Shown in pieces: positions 18,501 to 25,187 of a stretch of 28,837 nucleotides of DNA (its first letter is position 1; every line of letters begins with the position of its first letter). The position numbers and the translations under genes are program-made. The notes under the pieces were generated by a model, which ran no database searches, had not been told where the DNA came from, and saw only the letters and a list, made by a program, of their open reading frames with translations. Origin of the DNA: an uncultured Micrococcales bacterium (GTDB taxonomy: Bacteria; Actinomycetota; Actinomycetes; Actinomycetales; Microbacteriaceae); assembly GCA_903927775.1 (NCBI GenBank), contig CAIYOE010000086.1:1-28837 (forward strand). The letters are read 5' to 3'.

Positions 18501-18834
18501 CGACAGCGGCAACTTGGTTGGCATTTTGCCAGGCGGCGGCTTTGTGCTGCTGGATTCTTCTTTGAACGCAGAACTAGCAGCAGAAGGCCTGGCACGCGAT
18601 CTGATTCGTGCCGTTCAGCAGGCTCGCAAGGATGCGGACCTGAATGTTTCCGATCGCATTCGCCTAACCGTGGGTGGCCAGCAGGAAATCATCGATGCTG
18701 CAACCACCCATGCCGATCTGATCAAGGCAGAAACCTTGACCATGGAGCTGTTAATCAATTTGCAGGATGCAACTGGTAGTTTGTCGGCAGTAGGAGACGA
18801 CCTACCAGTTCTAGTTGAGGTGGCAAAACTTTGA
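15577..18834 (+). CDS. ileS: Isoleucyl-tRNA synthetase, long (type 2, eukaryote-like) form
   Basis: Charges tRNA-Ile and edits valine. In the 1085 residues the HIGH motif is HYGH at 74-77 in [13 protein letters not shown], the editing domain follows, a Cys pair CYRCKNP sits before the second half of the catalytic core, and KMSKS is at 648-652. A long C-terminal anticodon-binding region of about 430 residues completes it. HYGH and the greater length mark the IleRS type found in eukaryotes and many actinobacteria rather than the E. coli type (HVGH-like, about 940 residues). The type 2 form is known to tolerate mupirocin. The ATG has only a weak AGAAAG ribosome binding site. The stop overlaps the folC start (TTGA), indicating translational coupling. 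Confidence 0.97.
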   Translation: MYPKKSDSLDGARASETATGSVNPSPSFPAVEEQILDFWAKDGTFQASIDQRTAGNAQEFVFYDGPPFANGLPHYGHLLTGYVKDAIPRFKTMQGYKVERRFGWDTHGLPAEVEAERQLGISGRPEIEKFGVDRFNDYCRTSVLKYTKDWEQYVTRQARWVDFENDYKTLDTPFTESVLWAFSQLWNKGLIYEGFKVLAYCWRCETPLSNHELRMDDDVYKTRQDQTLTVTFPAQPDQPGFEALAGVKILAWTTTPWTLPTNFALAVGPDIEYAVVPAGPLGTGDNAVNGSSSYLLAKSLVGNYAKDLGYEHADQAIEAITATYPGTALMGLRYERLFDYYTDAEKFDTTNAWQVLVDDYVGEGDGTGIVHQAPAYGEDDQRVCAAAGIPTYVSVDERAQFNSIITDFVGQHVFDANKPITQLLKGNGRVLRQASYEHPYPHCYRCKNPLIYKAVSSWFVEATKLKDRMLELNQQINWTPEHTKDGQFGKWLENVRDWAISRNRFWGAPIPVWKSDDPNYPRIDVYGSLDELERDFGTRIDDFHRPTIDNLTRPNPDDPTGKSTMRRVPEVLDCWFESGSMPFAQAHYPFENQEWFESHFPGDFIVEYIGQTRGWFYTLHVLSTALFDRPAFKNVVSHGIILGNDGQKMSKSLRNYPDVSEVMDRDGADAMRWFLMSSPILRGGNLSVTEQGIREGVRQVLLPLWNTYYFFTLYANASNYEAKWSTQSTDVLDRYLLAKTKDLVAGVEASMNAFDSFGASGQLRDFADVLTNWYVRRSRDRFWVGAPEAFDTLYTVLEIVTRVAAPLLPLVTEEIWKGLTGGRSVHLESWPDAALIPGDLELVAAMDQVRSITSVSLSLRKGAQLRVRLPLANLTVVSANSAGLEPFAEIIADELNVKQVHLVELAADSGAKYGVEKRLSVNARAAGPRIGKTVQAAIAAAKAGDWSESDGIVVAGGIPLVEGEYSLELVAAGASDSGNLVGILPGGGFVLLDSSLNAELAAEGLARDLIRAVQQARKDADLNVSDRIRLTVGGQQEIIDAATTHADLIKAETLTMELLINLQDATGSLSAVGDDLPVLVEVAKL

Positions 18835-20291
18835 CCAAAAACACTGACGCCTACTGGGCGGTAAAGGCTTCTGAAGTAGAAGCAGAGTTGATGCTCCGGA
18901 TGCCGGAGAACAAGCTCAGACCTCGCCTAGAACCAACCCGTCGTGCTGTTGAACTCATGGGAGACCCGCAGCACTCTTATCGTGTCATTCACATAACCGG
19001 CACCAACGGCAAGACCAGCACCACCAGGTTTATCGAGCGAATTCTGCGCGAACACGGTCTTAGGACCGGACGTTTCACTAGCCCTCACCTGGTGCAAATG
19101 ACCGAGCGAATCGCCATCGATGGTGAACCGGTGAGCGATCAGGTTTTCTATGAGGTTTGGCAGGACACCAAGCACGTTCTTGAAATGGTGGATGCAGAAT
19201 TGGCAGCCGAAGGTGAAGCCGGGCTGACTTTTTTTGAAGCGATTGCGATTCTTGGTTTTGCAATCTTCGCCGACGCGCCGGTAGACGTTCTGGTGCTTGA
19301 GGTTGGCATGGGTGGTCTTTGGGATAGCACCAACGTTGCCGACGGCGACGTAGCAGTTTTTACTCCAATCGGTATCGACCACGTGGATCGCCTGGGCAGC
19401 ACCCTCACCGAAATTGCCACCACCAAGGCCGGAATCATCAAGCCTGGGGCCATCGTGGTTTCGGCGATTCAAGACCCGGAAGCCGGTCAGATTATTGCCG
19501 AGCGCACTGCAGAAATCGCAGACGAATTGGTGGTTTACGGTGACCGCTTTGGCGTTATCGAGCACAAGGTTGAAGGCTACGGACAGCGTTTTAGCGTTCG
19601 CGGACTCGCAGGGGAATACAAGGATCTCTTCATCCCAATCCTGGGGGAGTATCAGGTCCAGAACGCGGCACTGGCTATTGCCTCTGTAGAGGCCTTCCTT
19701 GGCGGCGGTTCACTAGCAATCACAGACGACGTGATCAAGGTGGCCATTGCAGATGCCTCCTCGCCTGGTCGCCTCCAGGTTTTAAACCGAGAGCCTCTTG
19801 TGGTCCTGGACGCCGCTCACAATCCGCAGGGTGCCGAGACTCTAAAGCAGGCAATCCAAACCGTTTTTGCGGCCAAAACTTTTGTTGGCGTGATTTCGGT
19901 TTTGGCCGAGAAAGACTCTCGAAGCATCCTGCAAATCCTAGAACCTGCCTTGACCGAGGTGGTTATCACTCAAAGCACGTCTCCTCGCGCGATACCGTTG
20001 GATGAGCTTGCAGACGCAGCCCGAGAAATCTTTGGCGAGCACAGGGTTCGCACCGCCTACACCGTTGCGCAAGCCCTGGAGCAGGCTCACGAAATGCTAG
20101 GCGACGGAATTGGCGATGCCATCGTGGTTTCCGGTTCCATAACTCTGGTTGGCGACGTACTCAAGCTGCAGCAAACCGAACTCGGTTTGCTGGTAAACGA
20201 CGACGATTACGACGAAGCCGAGAACGTGAACCATGACGAGTTTGATGGCACCCAAGGCATCGATGAAGACGAGGACCTAGAGGATGAGTAA
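18831..20291 (+). CDS. folC: Folylpolyglutamate synthase / dihydrofolate synthase
   Basis: An ATP-dependent Mur-ligase-fold enzyme that adds glutamate to dihydropteroate and further glutamates to folates. In the 486 residues the P-loop GTNGKTS is at 57-63, followed by the folate-binding FTSPHL and the central-domain [17 protein letters not shown] in the C-terminal domain completes the signature. The start is TTG, overlapping the ileS stop by 4 bp, with GAGG at 18817-18820 placed 10 nt upstream. An ATG at residue 21 exists but would fall inside conserved sequence. The last 34 residues (453-486) are extremely rich in Asp and Glu, an extension outside the catalytic fold. The downstream DUF4233 gene overlaps it by 8 bp. 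Confidence 0.95.
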   Translation: MTKNTDAYWAVKASEVEAELMLRMPENKLRPRLEPTRRAVELMGDPQHSYRVIHITGTNGKTSTTRFIERILREHGLRTGRFTSPHLVQMTERIAIDGEPVSDQVFYEVWQDTKHVLEMVDAELAAEGEAGLTFFEAIAILGFAIFADAPVDVLVLEVGMGGLWDSTNVADGDVAVFTPIGIDHVDRLGSTLTEIATTKAGIIKPGAIVVSAIQDPEAGQIIAERTAEIADELVVYGDRFGVIEHKVEGYGQRFSVRGLAGEYKDLFIPILGEYQVQNAALAIASVEAFLGGGSLAITDDVIKVAIADASSPGRLQVLNREPLVVLDAAHNPQGAETLKQAIQTVFAAKTFVGVISVLAEKDSRSILQILEPALTEVVITQSTSPRAIPLDELADAAREIFGEHRVRTAYTVAQALEQAHEMLGDGIGDAIVVSGSITLVGDVLKLQQTELGLLVNDDDYDEAENVNHDEFDGTQGIDEDEDLEDE

Positions 20292-20703
20292 CGCCGAGTT
20301 AGCCGGCAAGCCGAAACGCGCCCGCACGGTTTCTACCCAGCGCACGCTGGCATCCATGCTTTTGGCATTCGAATCCTTTGTGATTTTCTTTGCAACCCTG
20401 GTGGCTTTCGGTCTCAGGGTGGCAAACGTTCCTGCTGTCTGGGCCGTGGGTCTCAGCTTGGCAATCCTCATGATTTTGTCGCCAGCAGTTTTGCGAACCA
20501 AAAACAGCTATTACTGGGGTTGGTTCCTTCAGTTAGCAACACTCTCGACCGGTATCTGGGTCCCGTTGATGTGGATTGTTGGAGCAATCTTCATTTGCCT
20601 TTGGGCTTGGGCAATGATTGCCGGTTCCACCATTGACAAAGCCCGAGCAAACTACCTGCGCCTGCAGGATTCGGTCAGCGTCGACCCGGCCAACAACAAC
20701 TAG
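20284..20703 (+). CDS. DUF4233-family membrane protein
   Basis: A 139-residue protein with a basic N-terminus (KPKRARTVSTQRTLAS) and about four hydrophobic segments (about residues 24-46, 48-70, 80-98 and 99-116). It corresponds by position and character to Rv2446c, which lies between folC and ndk in mycobacteria and belongs to the uncharacterised DUF4233 family. Its ATG lies inside the folC end (8 bp overlap), with GAGGA at 20271-20275 placed 8 nt upstream. The ndk ATG follows 8 nt after its stop. The conserved place between folate and nucleotide genes suggests cotranscription, but no function can be deduced from the sequence. Confidence 0.85.
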   Translation: MSNAELAGKPKRARTVSTQRTLASMLLAFESFVIFFATLVAFGLRVANVPAVWAVGLSLAILMILSPAVLRTKNSYYWGWFLQLATLSTGIWVPLMWIVGAIFICLWAWAMIAGSTIDKARANYLRLQDSVSVDPANNN

Positions 20704-20711
20704 GAGTTCAA

Positions 20712-21128
20712 ATGAGCGAACTGCAACACACACTCGTGCTGATCAAGCCAGATGGCGTAAAGCGCAACCTGATCGGTCAGATCATTGGACGCATAGAAGC
20801 CAAGGGTTACCGAATCGTGGACCTAAAGAAGTTCACCCCGAGCCTAGAGCTACTAGCCGAGCACTATGCAGAGCACAAGGGCAAGCCTTTTTACGAACCG
20901 CTGGTTGAGTTCATGGCATCGGGCGATGTTGTGGCCATCAAAGTCGAAGGCCACCGCGCAATCGAGGGTTTCCGAGCTATCGCTGGTGCAACCGACCCAA
21001 CCGTAGCCGCTCCCGGAAGCATTCGCGGCGACCTAGGACGCGACTGGGGACTCAAAGTCCAGCAAAACCTAGTTCACGGAAGCGATTCCGAGGAATCGGC
21101 CGCCCGCGAACTATTGCTTTGGTTCTAA
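20712..21128 (+). CDS. ndk: Nucleoside diphosphate kinase
   Basis: Transfers the terminal phosphate between nucleoside triphosphates and diphosphates through a phosphohistidine. The 138 residues contain the nucleotide-binding start TLVLIKPDGVKRNLIG and the active-site His122 in NLVHGSDSEESA. The segment before it, RGDLGRDWGLKVQQNLVHG, is slightly longer than in E. coli Ndk. The ATG is preceded by TAGGAG overlapping the DUF4233 stop. It is the last gene of the ileS-folC-DUF4233-ndk run and is followed by a strong terminator. Confidence 0.97.
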   Translation: MSELQHTLVLIKPDGVKRNLIGQIIGRIEAKGYRIVDLKKFTPSLELLAEHYAEHKGKPFYEPLVEFMASGDVVAIKVEGHRAIEGFRAIAGATDPTVAAPGSIRGDLGRDWGLKVQQNLVHGSDSEESAARELLLWF

Positions 21129-21136
21129 AACTCAAC

Positions 21137-21178
21137 AAAAAAGCCACCCGCCGTTTTGGTCGGGTGGCTTTTTTCTTT
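21137..21178. terminator. Bidirectional terminator between ndk and the VKOR gene
   Basis: A perfect 14 bp stem AAAAAAGCCACCCG/CGGGTGGCTTTTTT with a 10 nt loop, T-rich on the plus side and A-rich on the 5' arm. It serves ndk on plus and the VKOR-family gene on minus, which converge here. Confidence 0.92.
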
Positions 21179-21189
21179 TGCTAACAGTT

Positions 21190-21834
21190 CTAAATCTTGA
21201 CGCCCGTCAGCGAAAAAATGGTGCTCGGCCAAGAGCTCCAAAACACGATGACCACAACCAAAGCAATTACCATTTCGGTCGCCAGACTGAATAGCCAAGC
21301 GCGCTTATAGGCTGAGTCGAAAAAGGCGGCCAAGCTCACTGGGCCTTCGATTATGTCCTCGTGAAGCAACCAAAGTAGCGTGTGCCAGAAAAGCGGGATA
21401 GTGCCGAACCAGGCCAGCATGCAATAAGGGCAGAGCACGCCAATCACGAAGATGCTTTGGCTGGATAGCCAGATTACGAATACGAATGCCATTCCAAAAC
21501 CGGCCAACATGAGCTTGAAAAACCAATCAGCGAATTTGGCCCCGGCTAGTGATGCAGCCCCAATCACCACGGGGATCACAAAGCCTGCCACACCAATCAA
21601 TGGGTTTGGGAAACCAAACAGGTGCGATTGCCAACTGGCCATAACGGATTTGCAACTAATGAAGACGTTAAGGTCGCAGCTCAAAGCATCGTTGGGATTC
21701 TCTAGGACATGGATCTTTTCCAAAGTGAGGCCGAAAGCCGCTATCCAGCCAATAAGGCCGAAAATGATCCACAGCCAGGCCATGGATTTAGGAGCACCAA
21801 AGGTTGGCTCTACTTGCTGTTCTGTCGAAGTCAC
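21190..21834 (-). CDS. Vitamin K epoxide reductase (VKOR) family membrane oxidoreductase
   Basis: In actinobacteria VKOR homologues re-oxidise DsbA-like proteins, doing the job of DsbB with menaquinone as electron acceptor. The 214 residues show about five membrane segments. The quinone-site pair is CPYC (Cys135, Cys138), and two loop cysteines, Cys53 and Cys61, lie in LSCDLNVFISCKSV, followed by the conserved FGFPNPLIG. All four redox cysteines are thus present. No thioredoxin domain is fused. The start is a GTG, with GATACT 6 nt before it and no Shine-Dalgarno sequence, suggesting a leaderless mRNA. It converges with ndk and is divergent from rne. Its DsbA partner is not in the window. Confidence 0.92.
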   Translation of the reverse strand: MTSTEQQVEPTFGAPKSMAWLWIIFGLIGWIAAFGLTLEKIHVLENPNDALSCDLNVFISCKSVMASWQSHLFGFPNPLIGVAGFVIPVVIGAASLAGAKFADWFFKLMLAGFGMAFVFVIWLSSQSIFVIGVLCPYCMLAWFGTIPLFWHTLLWLLHEDIIEGPVSLAAFFDSAYKRAWLFSLATEMVIALVVVIVFWSSWPSTIFSLTGVKI

Positions 21835-21840
21835 GGTTCA

Positions 21841-21846
21841 AGTATC
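21841..21846 (-). promoter_or_regulatory. Candidate -10 box of leaderless VKOR promoter (GATACT)
   Basis: On minus, GATACT stands 6 nt before the GTG start of the VKOR gene, a leaderless arrangement. No clear -35 was seen at 16-18 bp. Confidence 0.4.
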
Positions 21847-21891
21847 GCACTCGGTTTTGCCTGCAGGATAAACGAAAGACAGTGTCAGATG

Positions 21892-21920
21892 CTGACATTT
21901 GAGCAGTTAGATGCCATACT
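21892..21920 (+). promoter_or_regulatory. rne promoter (CTGACA - 17 bp - CATACT)
   Basis: CTGACA at 21892-21897 matches the -35 consensus at five of six bases, and CATACT at 21915-21920 matches the -10 at four of six, with the ideal 17 bp spacer. Transcription would begin near 21927, giving a leader of about 210 nt before rne. A perfect palindrome TGTCAG-ATG-CTGACA (21883-21897) covers the -35 box and could be a repressor operator. Confidence 0.6.
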
Positions 21921-21926
21921 AAGAAC

Positions 21927-22137
21927 AGCTGTGGCGGCCACACCCGCGCGGCGAAAGTTTCTCGGGCATCAAGCGAGGGCTTGCGTAAGACCCACGGGGC
22001 AGCGAGTTTCGTACCAAAAAAGATGGCTCGACTTGAGTTTTAGTTGATTGCTGCGAGCATTCAGCACTTAGTTTCGAAAGCCTTCAGCGGCCAAGAAGTG
22101 TGGGCTTGGCCCAAAGGCAGCTTGGAGTTTGCCACAC
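21927..22137 (+). ncRNA. Long, probably structured rne 5' leader
   Basis: No convincing gene occupies this stretch, which fills most of the 303 bp between the VKOR and rne start codons. Hairpins seen: GTGG-CGG-CCAC at 21931-21941; CAAGC-GAGG-GCTTG at 21970-21983; GCTCG...CGAGC near 22026-22057; and a strong GGCCAAG/CTTGGCC at 22089-22111. The loop of the last one contains GTGTGG (22098-22103), which can pair with CCACAC at 22132-22137, between the Shine-Dalgarno and the start codon. It can equally pair with an identical CCACAC at 21938-21943. This suggests translational control, as known in principle for RNase E autoregulation in E. coli, although the sequence is unrelated as far as I can tell. 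Confidence 0.5.
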
Positions 22138-24387
22138 GTGGTAGAGAAAAATGCAGACGTTTCTGCAAACGAAGAATCAGTAAAAAAGCCGAGTCGTACT
22201 CGCGTGGCCAAGAAGCCTGCGGTTGAACCGGCCCAGATTACGGCTGAACCAACACCGGAAACCGCAGTCAAAAAGCCTGCCAGCAGACGCACTCCGGTCA
22301 AGCGCACCAAGGCAGAGGCTCTGGCCGCTCGAGACACCTCAGCGGCGGGGGCATCTCCTGCAGAATCTAACGAAGCATCGGACTCCAACAAGCCGCTGGT
22401 TCCGCTGGGCGCGGCATCGCTAATTTTCCAGGCACCAGATCTACCGACCCCTGTAATCGACAAGAAGCGTGGCAAGCCGGTAGAAGACAAGCCTGAATCG
22501 GATTCCAACACCGAAGAATCTCACTTGCGTCGCCGTTCGCGTCGCCGTGCCGGAGAAGACGTCGCTGTTGAAGCCCCGGCAAACACCGTGGTCAAGGTAC
22601 GCACTCCTCGCGAACCAAAAGAGCCAAGCAACGAACCACAGCGCGTTTCTGGCAGCACTCGTCTAGAGGCAAAGAAGCAGCGTCGCCGCGATGGCCGCGA
22701 TGCCGGACGCCGCCGCACAGTGATCACCGAGAGCGAATTCTTGGCTCGCCGCGAAGCAGTCGACCGAGCCATGATCGTTCGCTCCGCCGGTGGCAAGATC
22801 CAGATCGGCGTTCTAGAAGATGGTGTTTTGGTCGAGCACTACGTTGCTAAGGCTCAAGAGGCATCGCTGATTGGCAATGTTTACCTGGGCAAGGTCCAAA
22901 ACGTTCTCCCATCGATGGAAGCAGCGTTCGTTGACATTGGTCGCGGTCGCAACGCAGTTTTGTACTCGGGCGAAGTGGACTGGGAACTGGCCGAAACCGG
23001 AAACCAGCCTCGTCGTATCGAGTTGGCGCTAAAGAGCGGCGACACCGTTCTAGTGCAGGTAACCAAGGACCCTGTGGGTCAAAAGGGTGCCCGCCTGACC
23101 TCGCAGGTTTCGCTTCCAGGCCGTTACTTGGTTTACGTGCCAAACGGCAGCATGAACGGAATCTCGCGCAAGCTGCCTGATTCCGAGCGCGCACGACTAA
23201 AGAAGATCCTCAAAGAGGTATTGCCAGAAGACGCCGGTGTAATTGTTCGCACCGCAGCCGAAGGCGCCACCGAAGAACAGTTGACCCTAGATGTCCAGCG
23301 CCTGCAGGCACAGTGGGAAGCAATCAGCAAGAAGTCTGACAAGTCCCAGGCTCCGGTTCTTTTGCATAGCGAACCAGATCTGTTGATCAAGATTGTCCGC
23401 GATGTCTTCAACGAAGACTTCCAGCGCATGGTTATCAGCGGCGATGATGCACGCACCACCATCGAGGGCTACCTAGAGTCGGTGGCCCCAGACCTACTTG
23501 AGCGTGTTGAAAAATACGAAGGCTCAAAGGACATCTTCGATGAGTTCCGAGTTGGCGAGCAGATTGCAAAGGCTCTAGACCGCAAGGTTTACCTGCCATC
23601 CGGTGGATCCCTCGTGATCGACCGCACGGAGGCAATGACTGTGGTCGACGTAAACACCGGAAAGTTTGTTGGCTCGGGTGGAAACCTAGAAGAGACCGTC
23701 ACCAAGAACAACCTTGAGGCAGCCGAAGAAATCGTTCGTCAGCTGCGTCTTCGCGACATCGGTGGAATCATCGTTGTCGACTTTATTGACATGGTGCTCG
23801 AAAGCAACCGAGACCTTGTGCTTCGCCGCCTTATGGAGTGCCTAAGCCGCGACCGCACCAAGCACCAGGTTGCTGAGGTTACCTCGCTTGGTCTGGTTCA
23901 GATGACTCGTAAGAAGCTGGGAATTGGCCTGCTAGAGGCTTTTAGCGAGCCCTGTGAAGCCTGTGCTGGCCGAGGTGTCATTGTTCACCACGAACCAGTC
24001 ATGCGAAGCAAGCACCTTGGCGGCGAAGACCCAATGACGGCCAAGCAGCAGAACCAGCAGCAGAAAAAGCGCAACAAGGACCGCGGCCGTCAGATCGAGG
24101 TGGCCAAGGTGGTTACACCCGAGCGCGCCAGCGAAATCGGTAACGTTATCGGCAAAATTGCTGCCTCTACCGTTGCCGCTCACGAAGCCGCCGGCGAACC
24201 ATCGCTGATTGTTTTGAATCCTGCTCCTGCCAAGGTAGCTGCAGAACCGCAAAACACGGAAAAACTTTTGGAGAGTGTTTTAGACGCACTGCCAGAACCT
24301 AAGGCTCCGGGACACGGCAGGCGCAAGTCTCGTCGCGTTACCACCGGTGGAAACATCACTCCGGGCCAGGAAAGCAACAACCAATAA
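22138..24387 (+). CDS. rne: Ribonuclease E/G family endoribonuclease
   Basis: The main mRNA- and rRNA-processing endonuclease. I chose the GTG at 22138 because GGAG (22124-22127) lies 10 nt upstream; a TTG at 22129 is in frame but too close to GGAG. The 749 residues comprise a disordered basic, Ala/Pro/Lys-rich N-terminal extension of about 180 residues, then an S1 RNA-binding domain (about 215-320). A 5'-sensor/RNase H-like region and the DNase I-like catalytic region follow, with the metal-binding Asp504 (VVDVNTG) and Asp548 (VDFIDM). The zinc-link cysteines Cys606 and Cys609 (CEAC) are also present. The C-terminal tail of about 130 residues is short and basic, with no E. coli-like degradosome scaffold. 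An N-terminal rather than C-terminal long extension is typical of actinobacteria. The leader is long and structured. Confidence 0.95.
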   Translation: MVEKNADVSANEESVKKPSRTRVAKKPAVEPAQITAEPTPETAVKKPASRRTPVKRTKAEALAARDTSAAGASPAESNEASDSNKPLVPLGAASLIFQAPDLPTPVIDKKRGKPVEDKPESDSNTEESHLRRRSRRRAGEDVAVEAPANTVVKVRTPREPKEPSNEPQRVSGSTRLEAKKQRRRDGRDAGRRRTVITESEFLARREAVDRAMIVRSAGGKIQIGVLEDGVLVEHYVAKAQEASLIGNVYLGKVQNVLPSMEAAFVDIGRGRNAVLYSGEVDWELAETGNQPRRIELALKSGDTVLVQVTKDPVGQKGARLTSQVSLPGRYLVYVPNGSMNGISRKLPDSERARLKKILKEVLPEDAGVIVRTAAEGATEEQLTLDVQRLQAQWEAISKKSDKSQAPVLLHSEPDLLIKIVRDVFNEDFQRMVISGDDARTTIEGYLESVAPDLLERVEKYEGSKDIFDEFRVGEQIAKALDRKVYLPSGGSLVIDRTEAMTVVDVNTGKFVGSGGNLEETVTKNNLEAAEEIVRQLRLRDIGGIIVVDFIDMVLESNRDLVLRRLMECLSRDRTKHQVAEVTSLGLVQMTRKKLGIGLLEAFSEPCEACAGRGVIVHHEPVMRSKHLGGEDPMTAKQQNQQQKKRNKDRGRQIEVAKVVTPERASEIGNVIGKIAASTVAAHEAAGEPSLIVLNPAPAKVAAEPQNTEKLLESVLDALPEPKAPGHGRRKSRRVTTGGNITPGQESNNQ

Positions 24388-24403
24388 CGAGAAAACTCGG
24401 CGA

Positions 24404-24427
24404 CTCGGTCGAAAATGTTTGACCGAG
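24404..24427. promoter_or_regulatory. Inverted repeat overlapping the rplU -35 box
   Basis: CTCGGTC and GACCGAG are perfect inverted copies separated by 10 nt, with AAA/TTT able to extend the stem inward. The right arm shares bases with the -35 element TTGACC. It lacks a T tract, so it is a poor terminator for rne and could be an operator or an rne mRNA-end stabilising hairpin. Confidence 0.45.
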
Positions 24428-24447
24428 GGGCAAAGGCAATGTAAACT
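24419..24447 (+). promoter_or_regulatory. rplU-rpmA promoter (TTGACC - 17 bp - TAAACT)
   Basis: TTGACC at 24419-24424 (five of six matches to -35) and TAAACT at 24442-24447 (TANNNT) are separated by exactly 17 bp. Transcription would begin near 24454, leaving a leader of about 60 nt before the L21 gene. Confidence 0.7.
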
Positions 24448-24514
24448 ATTCCTTTGTTGCCCGCTGTCTGATCGCGATTGCAACTCATCAAGTCTTTAGA
24501 ACAAAGGTAGATCC

Positions 24515-24823
24515 ATGGTTTACGCTGTAGTCCGCGCAGGCGGTCGTCAGGAGAAGGTGTCTGTAGGCACCATCGTTACCCTTGACCGTGTTAAGGGCGA
24601 CGCCAACGGCAAGATTGAGCTTCCAGCTCTTTTGCTTGTTGACGGCGAGAAGGTCACCACCGACGCTGCGGCGCTTGCCAAGGTAAAGGTAACCGCAGAG
24701 GTCCTAAACGACCTTCGTGGTCCAAAGATCATCATCCAGAAGTACAAGAACAAGACCGGCTACAAGAAGCGCATGGGTTTCCGTCACGAACTGACCCGCG
24801 TTCAGGTCACCGAGATCAAGTAA
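24515..24823 (+). CDS. rplU: 50S ribosomal protein L21
   Basis: A 102-residue protein beginning [15 protein letters not shown], with the L21 signature region [30 protein letters not shown] at the C-terminus, which contacts 23S rRNA. Length is normal for the family. AAAGG at 24503-24507 lies 7 nt before the ATG. It is followed after 18 nt by rpmA, the usual L21-L27 pair. Confidence 0.98.
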   Translation: MVYAVVRAGGRQEKVSVGTIVTLDRVKGDANGKIELPALLLVDGEKVTTDAAALAKVKVTAEVLNDLRGPKIIIQKYKNKTGYKKRMGFRHELTRVQVTEIK

Positions 24824-24841
24824 GTAAAGGACTGAACCCAA

Positions 24842-25096
24842 ATGGCATCCAAAAAGGGCGTTAGCTCCACTAGAAACGGTCGCGATTCCAATGCACAGCG
24901 CCTAGGCGTTAAGCGTTACGCCGGCCAGGTTGTAAACGCAGGCGAGATCATTGTCCGTCAGCGTGGAACCCACTTCCACCCAGGTGCACTAGTTGGCAAG
25001 GGCAAGGACGACACCCTGTTCGCTTTGTCAGCCGGCGTGGTTCAGTTCGGTGTAAAGGGTGGCCGTCGCGTCGTAAACATCGTCGTGGCTGCCTAA
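24842..25096 (+). CDS. rpmA: 50S ribosomal protein L27
   Basis: An 84-residue protein beginning [29 protein letters not shown]; the N-terminal tail reaches the peptidyl transferase centre. The N-terminus is of the direct type, with no cleavable extension of the kind processed by Prp in Firmicutes. The ribosome binding site AAAGGA (24826-24831) lies 10 nt upstream. A strong terminator follows, ending the rplU-rpmA unit. Confidence 0.98.
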   Translation: MASKKGVSSTRNGRDSNAQRLGVKRYAGQVVNAGEIIVRQRGTHFHPGALVGKGKDDTLFALSAGVVQFGVKGGRRVVNIVVAA

Positions 25097-25111
25097 GCAG
25101 AAAAGTTTTTT

Positions 25112-25155
25112 AGCAGTGACAGGCGAGCCGAGTGCTCGCCTGTCACTGTTTTTAT
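25112..25155 (+). terminator. Intrinsic terminator after rpmA
   Basis: The perfect 15 bp stem CAGTGACAGGCGAGC/GCTCGCCTGTCACTG with a CGAGT loop is followed by TTTTT. This is the strongest hairpin in the window. Confidence 0.93.
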
Positions 25156-25187
25156 AGAAGTTAGACAACTTTAGAAGGAGGAGCGAC

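Noticed and set aside
18927..19565. Open frame of 212 codons on minus, antisense to folC
   Set aside because: The folC frame has clear catalytic motifs throughout this stretch; the antisense frame shows none and lacks a start context.
21900..22137. Known structural RNA such as RNase P RNA, tmRNA or 6S RNA before rne
   Set aside because: None of their conserved cores (for example the RNase P GAGGAAAGTCC box) is present; the stretch is better described as an unassigned leader.
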